Shown in pieces: positions 32,941 through 43,623 of a DNA stretch of 47,793 nucleotides (positions within the stretch are counted from its first letter, which is position 1; the number at the start of each line of letters is the position of its first letter). Both the position numbers and the translations under genes were made by a program. Under the pieces are notes generated by a model. It had not been told where the DNA came from. It ran no database searches and saw only the letters and a list, made by a program, of their open reading frames with translations. The DNA is from Nemertoderma westbladi (lineage: Eukaryota; Xenacoelomorpha; Nemertodermatida; Nemertodermatidae). The stretch lies in NCBI GenBank assembly GCA_032718475.1, contig JAUCBJ010008913.1:1-47793 (forward strand), given 5' to 3'.

Positions 32941-33785
32941 TACTATATATATATACGGCCTAACATGTTGTCGATTTGGCCTTAAAAAAAGAGGCCAGTT
33001 TTTTTTAACAATATTTTGATATGGTGAGAGTTCTATAAACTTTCATTTGCTGCAATTTGGTCAACGGACGTAATTGAAGCCTCTTCGTTAAGTATGATAC
33101 TAAATTTTATGGTAGCTTAGCTAGTGTTTTAGATAGGTTTAGTTTAGATAGATAGTAATTCCAACACTGGTTCCGACATCCTACTTCCCTCTATAAATAT
33201 TTTGTAGTAGCTAGTTCTTATTACTATTTGTATAGAAAATATTCCAGAACATGTTAGCTATTCATTTTTGAAAAAGTTATGTTCTAGAACAAATATTTCT
33301 TGTTCTAGAACATTTTTGGAAAAAAAAATTTTGAATTTTTTTTATTGATTTTAAACACGTTTTAAAACGATTCCATGCGTTTTAAATAGAATCTAGATTT
33401 TTTTCTAAAAAAAATTTTCTAGAACCAAAAATATTCGTTCTAGAACGAACGTGATTTTTTCTTAAAATGAATAGCTAACATGTTCTGGAACATTTTCTAT
33501 ACAAATAGTATTAAGAACTGCTAGGTCTACTACAAAATATTTATAAAAGGAAGTAGGATGTCGGAACTAGTGTTGAAATTACTAGCTAAACCTACCTAAA
33601 ACACTAGCTACCATACAATAATTTAGTATCTTGCTTAGAGACTTCGATTACGTCCGTTAACCAAATTGCAGCAAATGAAAATTTATAGAACTATTCCCAT
33701 ATCAAAGTATAAAAATAGTGTAAAAAAAACTGGCCTCTTTTTTTAAGGCCAAATCAACAACATGTTAGGCCGTATATATATAGTA
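32941..33785. mobile_element. 845-bp fold-back (long inverted repeat) element
   Basis: The left arm, 32941 to about 33310, reads TACTATATATATATACGGCC then TAACATGTTG. The right arm, about 33415-33785, is its imperfect reverse complement, ending GGCCGTATATATATAGTA. Matched internal words include AAGAGGCCAG, GCAGCAAATGAAA, GACATCCTACTTCC and GAATAGCTAACATGTTC with their complements. The spacer is about 100 bases of A/T. No transposase frame. A target duplication is not obvious. Confidence 0.8.
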
Positions 33786-33831
33786 GGCCATGGTATTAAC
33801 AGTACCGTACCATTTTACTTTAAACAAAACA

Positions 33832-35580
33832 ATGTCTGACAATTTAAGCGCACGCGATATTGATGAACTTATTAATCTCAATGACTTCGAAAATTCACCT
33901 TTCGGCGAAGTCTCAGAAGTTCGTGTTTCTAATCCTGAAGTCGATGCGTGGTGTGGGATCCATTGCATGTAGTATTGTAGTGGTGTGGGGTCCATTGCAG
34001 GTAGTATTAGAGCGGTGTGGGATCCATTGCAGGTAGTATTAGAGCGGCCTTTTACCCATTTTTATAGATATTGAATTTATTTACCATCTCACTCAATTAT
34101 TCATTTTTAATTCTTGATATATTTGGTCCAGGGACTATTACAATGTCAGTGGCGAAGCCAGGGACTATTACAATGTCAGTGGCGAAGTCAGGGACTTTAA
34201 TTATTTAATTATTTAATTTAAATATTAATATTAAAATATAAATAAGGACTTTGATTATAATATTAATATTAATATACGGATATGTCCGAAGACAGATAGT
34301 GTAAGTGTAGTACAAAATTGTTTGCAAAATACAAAACAAATTATCATATTTTTCTTTTTCTGAAACTGAATTATATTAGAAAGAATTCCAAAATAAAAAT
34401 AACAAATCAAAACACTAAACGCAATCAGACCAAGTTACAACCCACAAACACAATTATTATTATCTAATTTAATTAAAAAAAAAAAAACTAATTGACTAAT
34501 TACACAACTAAGAACTGTACTAAAAAATAAAATTACTGATTAGATTAATAAAATACTTACTAGCTACCACAAAATGAAGCAAACTAGTAAAAATTTTTTT
34601 TATTAAACACAATTTAATTACCTGTTGAAACACAGGGTATCACAGTGTGGTAACAGGCCCCTCTAGTACCCATTGCAGGAAATAACTGCTACGGAAAACT
34701 ACGACAATTGTTTACCATATTCGCGAGAGATTACGGATAAGGAGTTTATTGAACTCAACAAGAATCCAAACGCCCTTATTTTGACAAATACCGCCGTATC
34801 CGCCGTATTCCCCATATTGTTGTTTAAGATTAAGGTAGACAAAGCCATAGAGGACATGAGTAGGGAAGAATTGGCTAACTATTTTAACCATTTCATCACA
34901 CGCTACAACTAGCCGAACGCGGAAAGATTTGACACAACTACTCTCTGATCCTATTTCTACGGCCGTTTACGATATTTCAAACAAATTGGTATAGAAAATC
35001 TGTTAGAGTTACCTGAATTTTCAATGACCACGGAAATCCTGAAGGCACGTCTAGTGTAGATCAAAAAGGCAGGCAAAAGTAATCTGGAGCGCTAGCGAGT
35101 CTGTAACTGGCGCCGACTTCCAGAAGTTAAAACAATGCGAACAGATCGAATAGATAATCCCACCAAGTTGCGAACTTCTTTGCATTCTCTTTTTGGTGCA
35201 CTTACTTTACTTGATGCACTTTGGAATGAGACCAGGAAATGAAATGAGGGCAATATGTGTGGGCGACAAATAAAAATATTGCTCAGAAAAGAAATTATTT
35301 TATTTAGAACTGACGGAACGGCTGACAAAGACACGTACGGGAAGTACTACAACCGACCGGTTGCCATTCATTCTCTAAGATTGTTACAAAGATGTCTGAA
35401 TCGGCAGGCCTTCGTGAAATTGGACGTCGTTTGACTGCGATGAGTTTTCGGAAAACGACAGCCCAAGCTCCTGTTGATGCTGGTCAGCCTAGTAATTACG
35501 CACAAATGCAGTTGGGTCACAGTAGACTCAACAGACGAGCTCCGCAATCTACCATCGTCCAGAGGATCAAGGTTATTTTG
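33832..35580 (+). pseudogene. Decayed Crypton-type tyrosine recombinase
   Basis: Scattered plus-strand pieces in changing frames resemble KIAA1958/DUF3504-like Crypton recombinases. Strongest: FYLELTERLTKTRTG near 35295-35342; LMHFGMRPGNEMRAICVGD near 35211-35267 in another frame; HSFSKIVTKMSESAGL then MSFRKTTAQ and MQLGHSR (35365-35526), the catalytic-domain block with the R and GH motifs. A candidate N-terminal part is EDMSREELANYFNHFITRY (34852-34909). A further open piece, SARDIDELINLNDFENS from 33832, may be the start of the same gene. Frameshifts and stops separate the blocks, so it is inactive. Tyrosine recombinases join DNA without a DDE transposase. Family call is good for 35211-35580, weaker upstream. 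Confidence 0.65.
33951..34046. repeat. Three tandem copies of a 32-bp unit
   Basis: Units begin GTGTGGGATCCATTGCAG or close variants and repeat every 32 bases. A second short tandem pair, with a 30-base unit starting GGGACTATTACAATGTCAGT, lies at about 34131-34190. Both fall between pieces of the recombinase remnant and may have arisen by local slippage. Confidence 0.8.
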
Positions 35581-35829
35581 TCTCTTGTCTTAAAACTATT
35601 ATTTCGAAATAATAATTATCGTACAAAATATCCGTACAAAATAACAAATAACAGTTCAATAAAGATAGTTGTCAATTTTGATAAATTTCAACAGTTGTTG
35701 TTGTTCAATTTCTCCCCTGTCAGCCACTCTGCCAGTCAATTCATACATACACTATCAACTATAAATATTGAAATTACGTATTTGCCGACACGCCGACTTC
35801 AGGCTCGGTGACATCATCGAGTCAATCCT

Positions 35830-36715
35830 CTACCGGTACCTCTTTTAGTACACAGGCCTGTAGTTGTGGTGTATTTTGTATTTTATATTTATCTTTTGTA
35901 TCCCTGAAGAAGGCCGCCAAGGCAGAAATCGATCGGACGTTAAAGTCATAACTTTTTCATAGTTTATGGGAGGTAGACCCCAGGACCCATCATTATAAAA
36001 CTATAAATATTCAGATGATAGGCCAATTGAATATTTATATATATTATATATCCTGCGTATTAATGTGAATGAATCTCCATTAAAATTATTAAATGTTGTC
36101 CAATCTTTATTGCACTGTATTTCAGTATTCGGTATTTAAAAAATGTTAACATCCAATCTTCCGGGTGAGCAGTATGTGTCTTTCTTCAAAACTTAAGGCC
36201 GGAGTACCCGCCCCACCCCCCCACCCCCCCTGGTCAAAATTTCAAACGTCTGTTTTTTATTTACTCTATAGCAGAATTTAATGAGTAATCTGAAATCCGC
36301 TTTGCGAAACCTCTTAGTTCTCAAGTTATTGCTGTTTTTCTGTATGAAGATCTGTCAGTCAATTTGTAAGACAGGCAGACAGACTAGATTCCACCAAACC
36401 TTAAAACTGAAATCGGAAATGAAATCTGCGACCCCGAAAACCCCCATAATAAAAGTTTTGGCCCGGTGATGTGCTTCGTTCGTTCCAGAAATGATTAACC
36501 AACCAGACCACAGACAGATAGTTTTGAACGGGAAGATTTAAACTTTGAAGGCAATTATCTCGGAATGACATTTTTCATTTTTCAAAATACTACTCCGCCA
36601 TTTTTTAACCAATTTTCTTTATTTTTGGCTCATTCGAAAGGGTTTCGGCAGTTCATTAAATGTTATTGGTAGGAATTTTTATATTTCTGTTTTTTTACCA
36701 CCAATTTTTCAGATT
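35830..36715. other. Intergenic, no gene seen
   Basis: Contains short C-rich runs near 36205-36230 and a CAGACAGACAG microsatellite near 36374-36385. No supported coding sequence. Confidence 0.4.
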
Positions 36716-36716
36716 A

Positions 36717-36840
36717 AGGGGGCGTTCATAAAGTACTGTATGTCACGCACTAGGGGGGGGGGGGGGGCGTGGGGGGGGTAGAGCTTGCGTGACAGAGGGG
36801 GGATGGGAGTGTCGACTTTTGTGACGGTCACGGCGATGTT
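36717..36840. mobile_element. Partial element related to the 27637 DNA transposon
   Basis: GGGGGCGTTCATAAAGTAC, TGTCACGCACTAGGGG, long G runs, GCGTGACAGAGGGGGG and GTCGACTTTTGTGACGG echo the terminus and subterminal G-rich pattern of 27637-28625. The opposite terminus was not found downstream, so it is a single-ended remnant or a related family. Confidence 0.5.
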
Positions 36841-37106
36841 CTATGCTTTAATGTTAGCTTGGCTTTGACTTTCACACATGTGTAGAAGAGTGGGTAACTT
36901 TAAGGAAAACAATAAACTCAATAACATTGAGTATAATCGATAATTTGAGTAGGACATAGAAGCCATTAACACACGGTATAGAATTATATTCTCATAAATG
37001 CCGTGGATTTTCAAAATTTTATTTTGTTCGAATTAACTTTGCTATAAAGATTACATTAAGTCCTCATTTGCATTTACCATATCTATTTGTATAAGATTGT
37101 TCAAAT

Positions 37107-37182
37107 GGTTCAGTAACTCAGTCGGTTAAGCGTTGGAAATTCGTGTGGTAGGTATCGAGTTCGAATCCTAGTAGGTGCAAAT
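37107..37182 (+). ncRNA. tRNA-like sequence, probably a SINE head
   Basis: TAACTCAGTCGGTTAAGCG at 37114-37132 fits a pol III A box and D loop, and GAGTTCGAATCCT near 37157-37169 fits a B box and T loop. They are about 25-45 bases apart, as in tRNAs. The T stem and acceptor stem do not pair well, so it is not an intact tRNA gene. A tRNA-derived short interspersed element or decayed tRNA is more likely. Confidence 0.4.
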
Positions 37183-37394
37183 TATTTTTGTGCTGAGTTT
37201 CAACTCATTTAAATTAACCGCTACGAATTAAATTGCATTTGCTCAAGGTAGATTAACCAATAAGATTGCAGTTATTAGATGGTAACCAATGTCGTGCAAG
37301 ATACGTGTTTGCTGGACCAATGATTATCTTTAAAAACCTAGTAGAACTCATAGAACAATCTAGATTTATCTCGATTGATTGCAGCACAAATTTG

Positions 37395-37585
37395 CTATAA
37401 AAGGTGCGATTTGTTCATTTAGTTATCACTTCAATTAGTTACTTCTTATTAGTTATATATCTCTACTTAGTTATTCACTCTTGTTACATTTATTGTATAT
37501 TAGTTATTGTTCAAGTTTGTAATAAAGTTAGAAATATTCGTTACGTCTGTTTTTTTACTATGCTTCACCACGGTGAACCCAACTG
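37395..37585 (+). promoter_or_regulatory. Possible LTR promoter/terminator segment
   Basis: TATAAAAGG at 37397-37405 is followed 120 bases later by AATAAAG near 37521, an order and spacing typical of an LTR retrotransposon promoter and polyadenylation signal. No second LTR, primer-binding site or gag/pol sequence was recognised, so a host promoter or chance remain possible. Confidence 0.25.
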
Positions 37586-38157
37586 AGGGACAGATGGCTG
37601 GCTAGACAGCGGACCGCGGCAATAGACGGGAACATCGGAGGAATGTAGGAAGGAGACAACCCGCAATATCTATTCTTAAGTTATTCGCCCATCGCCTGAA
37701 AGGTTAGACAGCGTTCGATGCCTTGCTATCTAAGTGTAAGACCAAAGATCGAAGGTAGAGGTAGTGACACGCTGTGCGCTAAAAATTACATCTAGGGACT
37801 GTACTGTCTTAATTCAGAGAAAAACCCGCAGTAGACCTTCACATTCCTACGGGGGGGGGGGGGGGGGGGGGGGAGGAGAGATCAGGCAGAAAGATACTAG
37901 TACACAGATAGGACGCAGGCACACCAGTACAAAGCATACACATTGGTAGGGTGCAGCAAACTGTACGCCTAACTCTTGCTAGGTATAGGTGCGTCGGTGG
38001 CTGTTTGTAGTACAACGGTGTCCATTTGCGTTAGAACTTGTAGGCCAGGAAGGGTTACTGTGTTTTTACCTGAATTAGGATTGTACCGTTCAGGCGGTAG
38101 GGCAGTTTACCACTAGGCGCAAATAAATTGAGGCTATTAGGGATACTAACATCTACC
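37586..38157. other. Region before the 52-bp satellite, no gene seen
   Basis: Contains a poly-G run of about 20 at 37853-37873 and otherwise mixed sequence. No coding frame supported. Confidence 0.4.
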
Positions 38158-41100
38158 GTAAGTGAAATCCATTGTCAGACAACATGCGACCATTGTAAAG
38201 ATGGAAAAAGTAAGTGAAATCCATTGTCAGACAACATGCGACTATTTTAAAGATGGAACAAGTAAGTGAAATCCATTGTCAGACAACATGCGACTATTTT
38301 AAAGATGGAACAAGTAAGTGAAATCCATTGTCAGACAACATGCGACTATTTTAAAGATGGAAAAAGTAAGTGAAATCCATTGTCAGACAACATGCGACTA
38401 TTTTAAAGATGGAACAAGTAAGTGAAATCCATTGTCAGACAACATGCGACTATTGTAAAGATGGAAAAAGTAAGTGAAATCCATTGTCAGACAACATGCG
38501 ACTATTTTAAAGATGGAACAAGTAAGTGAAATCCATTGTCAGACAACATGCGACTATTTTAAAGATGGAAAAAGTAAGTGAAATCCATTGTCAGACAACA
38601 TGCGACTATTGTAAACATGGAAAAAGTAAGTGAAATCCATTGTCAGACAACATGCGACTATTGTAAAGATTGAAAAAGTAAGTGAAATCCATTGTCAGAC
38701 AACATGCGACTATTGTAAATATGGAAAAAGTAAGTGAAATCCATTGTCAGACAACATGCGACTATAGTAAAGATGGAAAAAGGAAAAAGTAAGTGAAATC
38801 CATTGTCAGACAACATGCGACTATTGTAAAGATTGAAAAAGTAAGTGAAATCCATTGTCAGACAACATGCGACTATTGTAAATATGGAAAAAGTAAGTGA
38901 AATCCATTGTCAGACAACATGCGACTATTGTAAACATGGAAAAAGTAAGTGAAATCCATTGTCAGACAACATGCGACTATTGTAAAGATGGAAAAAGTAA
39001 GTGAAATCCATTGTCAGACAACATGCGACTATTGTAAAGATGTAAAAAGTAAGTGAAATCCATTGTCAGACAACATGCGACTATTGTAAAGATGTAAAAA
39101 GTAAGTGAAATCCATTGTCAGACAACATGCGTCTATTGTAATAATGGAAAAAGTTAGTGAAATCCATTGTCAGACAACATGCGACTATTGTAAAGATGGA
39201 AAAAGTAAGTGAAATCCATTGTCAGACAACATGCGACTATTGTAAAGATGGAAAAAGTTAGTGAAATCCATTGTCAGACAACATGCGACTATTGTAAAGA
39301 TGTAAAAAGTAAGTGAAATCCATTGTCAGACAACATGCGACTATTGTAAAGATGGAAAAAGTCAGTGAAATCCATTGTCAGACAACATGCGACTATTGTA
39401 AAGATGTAAAAAGTAAGTGAAATCCATTGTCAGACAACATGCGACTATTGTAAAGATGGAAAAAGTTAGTGAAATCCATTGTCAGACAACATGCGACTAT
39501 TGTAAAGATGTAAAAAGTAACTGAAATCCATTGTCAGACAACATGCGACTATTGTAAAGATGGAAAAAGTAAGTGAAATCCATTGTCAGACAACATGCGA
39601 CTATTGTAAAGATGGAAAAAGTAAGTGAAATCCATTGTTAGACAACATGCGACTATTGTAAAGATGGAAAAAGTAAGTGAAATCCATTGTCAGACAACAT
39701 GCGACTATTGTAAAGATGGAAAAAGTCAGTGAAATCCATTGTCAGACAACATGCGACTATTGTAAAGATGGAAAAAGTCAGTGAAATCCATTGTCAGACA
39801 ACATGCGATTATTGTAAATATGGAAAAAGTAAGTGAAATCCATTGTCAGACAACATGCGACAATAGTAAAGATGGAAAAAGTAAGTGAAATCCATTGTCA
39901 GACAACATGCGACTATTTTAAAGATGGAAAAAGTAAGTGAAATCCATTGTCAGACAACATGCGACTATAGTAAAGATTGAAAAAGTAAGTGAAATCCATT
40001 GTCAGACTACATGCGACTATAGTAAAGATGGAAAAAGTAAGTGAAATCCATTGTCAGACAACATGCGACTATTTTAAAGATGGAAAAAGTAAGTGAAATC
40101 CATTGTCAGACAACATGCGACTATAGTAAAGATTGAAAAAGTAAGTGAAATCCATTGTCAGACAACATGCGACTATAGTAAAGATGGAAAAAGTAAGTGA
40201 AATCCATTGTCAGACAATATGCGACTATTGTAAAGATGGAAAAAGTAAGTGAAATCCATTGTTAGACAACATGCGACTATTGTAAAGATGGAAAAAGTAA
40301 GTGAAATCCATTGTCAGACAACATGCGACTATTGTAAAGATGGAAAAAGTAAGTGAAATCCATTGTTAGACAACATGCGACTATAGTAAAGATGGAAAAA
40401 GTAAGTGAAATCCATTGTCAGACAACATGCGACTATTGTAAAGATGGAACAAGTAAGTGAAATCCATTGTCAGACAACATGCGACTATTGTAAAGATGGA
40501 AAAAGTAAGTGAAATCCATTGTCAGACAACATGCGACTATTGTAAAGATGGAAAAAGTAAGTGAAATCCATTGTCAGACAACATGCGACTATTGTAAAGA
40601 TGGAAAAAGTAAGTGAAAACCATTGTCAGACAACATGCGACTATTGTAAAGATGGAAAAAGTAAGTGAAATCCATTGTCAGACAACATGCGACTATTTTA
40701 AATATGGAAAAAGTAAGTGAAATCCATTGTCAGACAACATGCGATTATTGTAAATATGGAAAAAGTAAGTGAAATCCATTGTCAGACAACATGCGACTAT
40801 AGTAAAGATGGAAAAAGTAAGTGAAATACATTGTCAGACAACATGCGACTATAGTAAAGATGGAAAAAGTAAGTGAAATCCATTGTCAGACAACATGCGA
40901 CTATAGTAAAGATGGAAAAAGTAAGTGAAATCCATTGTCAGACAACATGCGACTATAGTAAAGATGGAAAAAGTAAGTGAAATCCATTGTCAGACAACAT
41001 GCGACTATTGTAAAGATGGAAAAAGTAAGTGAAATCCATTGTTAGACAACATGCGACTATTGTAAAGATGGAAAAAGTAAGTGAAATCCATTGTCAGACA

Positions 41101-43229
41101 ACATGCGACTATTTTAAATATGGAAAAAGTAAGTGAAATCCATTGTCAGACAACATGCGATTATTGTAAATATGGAAAAAGTAAGTGAAATCCATTGTCA
41201 GACAACATGCGACTATTTTAAAGATGGAACAAGTAAGTGAAATCCATTGTCAGACAACATGCGACTATTTTAAAGATGGAACAAGTAAGTGAAATCCATT
41301 GTCAGACAACATGCGACTATTTTAAAGATGGAAAAAGTAAGTGAAATCCATTGTCAGACAACATGCGACTATTTTAAAGATGGAACAAGTAAGTGAAATC
41401 CATTGTCAGACAACATGCGACTATAGTAAAGATGGAAAAAGTAAGTGAAATCCATTGTCAGACAACATGCGACTATAGTAAAGATGGAAAAAGTAAGTGA
41501 AATCCATTGTCAGACAACATGCGACTATAGTAAAGATGGAAAAAGTAAGTGAAATCCATTGTCAGACAACATGCGACTATTGTAAAGATGGAAAAAGTAA
41601 GTGAAATCCATTGTTAGACAACATGCGACTATTGTAAAGATGGAAAAAGTAAGTGAAATCCATTGTCAGACAACATGCGACTATTTTAAATATGGAAAAA
41701 GTAAGTGAAATCCATTGTCAGACAACATGCGATTATTGTAAATATGGAAAAAGTAAGTGAAATCCATTGTCAGACAACATGCGACTATTTTAAAGATGGA
41801 ACAAGTAAGTGAAATCCATTGTCAGACAACATGCGACTATTTTAAAGATGGAACAAGTAAGTGAAATCCATTGTCAGACAACATGCGACTATTTTAAAGA
41901 TGGAAAAAGTAAGTGAAATCCATTGTCAGACAACATGCGACTATTTTAAAGATGGAACAAGTAAGTGAAATCCATTGTCAGACAACATGCGACTATTGTA
42001 AAGATGGAAAAAGTAAGTGAAATCCATTGTCAGACAACATGCGACTATTGTAAAGATGGAAAAAGTAAGTGAAATCCATTGTCAGACAACATGCGACTAT
42101 TTTAAAGATGGAAAAAGTAAGTGAAATCCATTGTCAGACAACATGAGACTATTTTAAAGATGGAACAAGTAAGTGAAAACCATTGTCAGACAACATGGGA
42201 CTATTGTAATGATGGAAAAAGTAAGTGAAATCCATTGTCAGACAACATGCGACTATTGTAAAGATGGAAAAAGTAAGTGAAATCCATTGTCAGACAACAT
42301 GCGACTATTTTAAAGATGGAAAAAGTAAGTGAAATCCATTGTCAGACAACATGCGACTATTTTAAAGATGGAACAAGTAAGTGAAATCCATTGTCAGACA
42401 ACATGCGACTATTGTAATGATGGAAAAAGTAAGTGAAATCCATTGTCAGACAACATGCGACTATTGTAAAGATGGAAAAAGTAAGTGAAATCCATTGTCA
42501 GACAACATGCGACTATTTTGAAGATGGAAAAAGTAAGTGAAATCCATTGTCAGACAACATGCGACTATTTTAAAGATGGAAAAAGTAAGTGAAATCCATT
42601 GTCAGACAACATGCGACTATTGTAAAGATGGAAAAAGTAAGTGAAATCCATTGTCAGACAACATGCGACTATTTTAAAGATGGAAAAACTAAGTGAAATC
42701 CATTGTCAGACAACATGCGACTATTTTAAAGATGGAACAAGTAAGTGAAATCCATTGTCAGACAACATGCGACTATTTTAAAGATGGAACAAGTAAGTGA
42801 AATCCATTGTCAGACAACATGCGACTATTTTAAAGATGGAAAAAGTAAGTGAAATCCATTGTCAGACAACATGCGACTATTTTAAAGATGGAACAAGTAA
42901 GTGAAATCCATTGTCAGACAACATGCGACTATTTTAAAGATGGAACAAGTAAGTGAAAACCATTGTCAGACAACATGCGACTATTGTAAAGATTGAAAAA
43001 GTAAGTGAAATCCATTGTCAGACAACATGCGACTATTGTAAATATGGAAAAAGTAAGTGAAATCCTTTGTCAGACAACATGCGACTATTGTAAAGATGGA
43101 AAAAGTTAGTGAAATCCATTGTCAGACAACATGCGACTATTGTAACGATGGAAAAAGTAAGTGAAATCCATTGTCAGACAACATGCGACTATTGTAAAGA
43201 TGGAAAAAGTAAGTTAAATCCATTGTCAG
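38158..43229. repeat. 52-bp satellite, block 1 (~97 units)
   Basis: Units run GTAAGTGAAATCC, ATTGTCAGACAACATGCGAC, TATTGTAAAGATGGAAAAA. Common variants are TATTTTAAAG or TATAGTAAAG, GGAACAA, TTGTTAGAC and AAATATGG. A 7-base slip occurs near 38776. A rare variant (GCGATTATTGTAAATATGG) at 40741, 41157 and 41729 shows spacings of 416 and 572 (8 and 11 units), and the units following the last two match in order. The period is not a multiple of three and units contain stops, so it is noncoding. Confidence 0.97.
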
Positions 43230-43623
43230 TGTACGCGCTTTTATAGACCTTCAGCAGTTTAACCTGCCGAAATTTATATGCTTTAGCTCTCTTATTTTCC
43301 AAGAATCCCGTTCAACACATGTAATCAGCAGTGAGACAGGATAATTTCAGTTCAGTAGCTCGGGATTGGTCGAAATCAGAACTAACTCAACGCAGGGCTA
43401 TGGGTAACTGGGGCAACCTTCCCAAGCCGGCTGGCCAATCGAACAGCTCAGATCCCTCCTAAAGGATTCCAACGCCTTGGAGGGGGGAACTGGTTAGCAA
43501 AGAAAACAAATCAGTCATATCCCAGAAAAACCTTTACAGTAGGTTTCAGAGTATTTTAGCGTATGGGGGAAAAACTGGGTTGCGGGGCGAAGGGCCAGTT
43601 ACATCCCACAGAAGCTTTTACAG
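43230..43623. mobile_element. 394-bp insertion in the satellite with TCAG duplication
   Basis: The satellite stops after ATTGTCAG (ending 43229) and resumes with TCAGACAACATG at 43624, so TCAG is present on both sides as a 4-base target duplication. The insert starts TGTACGCGCTTTTATAG and ends AGAAGCTTTTACAG. It has an imperfect ~28-base internal direct repeat (ATCCCAGAAAAACCTTTACAGT near 43520-43541 and ATCCCACAGAAGCTTTTACAGT near 43603-43624). No coding frame, no known RNA recognised, and no strong terminal inverted repeat. Confidence 0.6.

Noticed and set aside
37107-37182. Functional tRNA gene
   Set aside because: A and B boxes are present, but the T stem and acceptor stem do not pair, so a decayed tRNA or SINE head is likelier.
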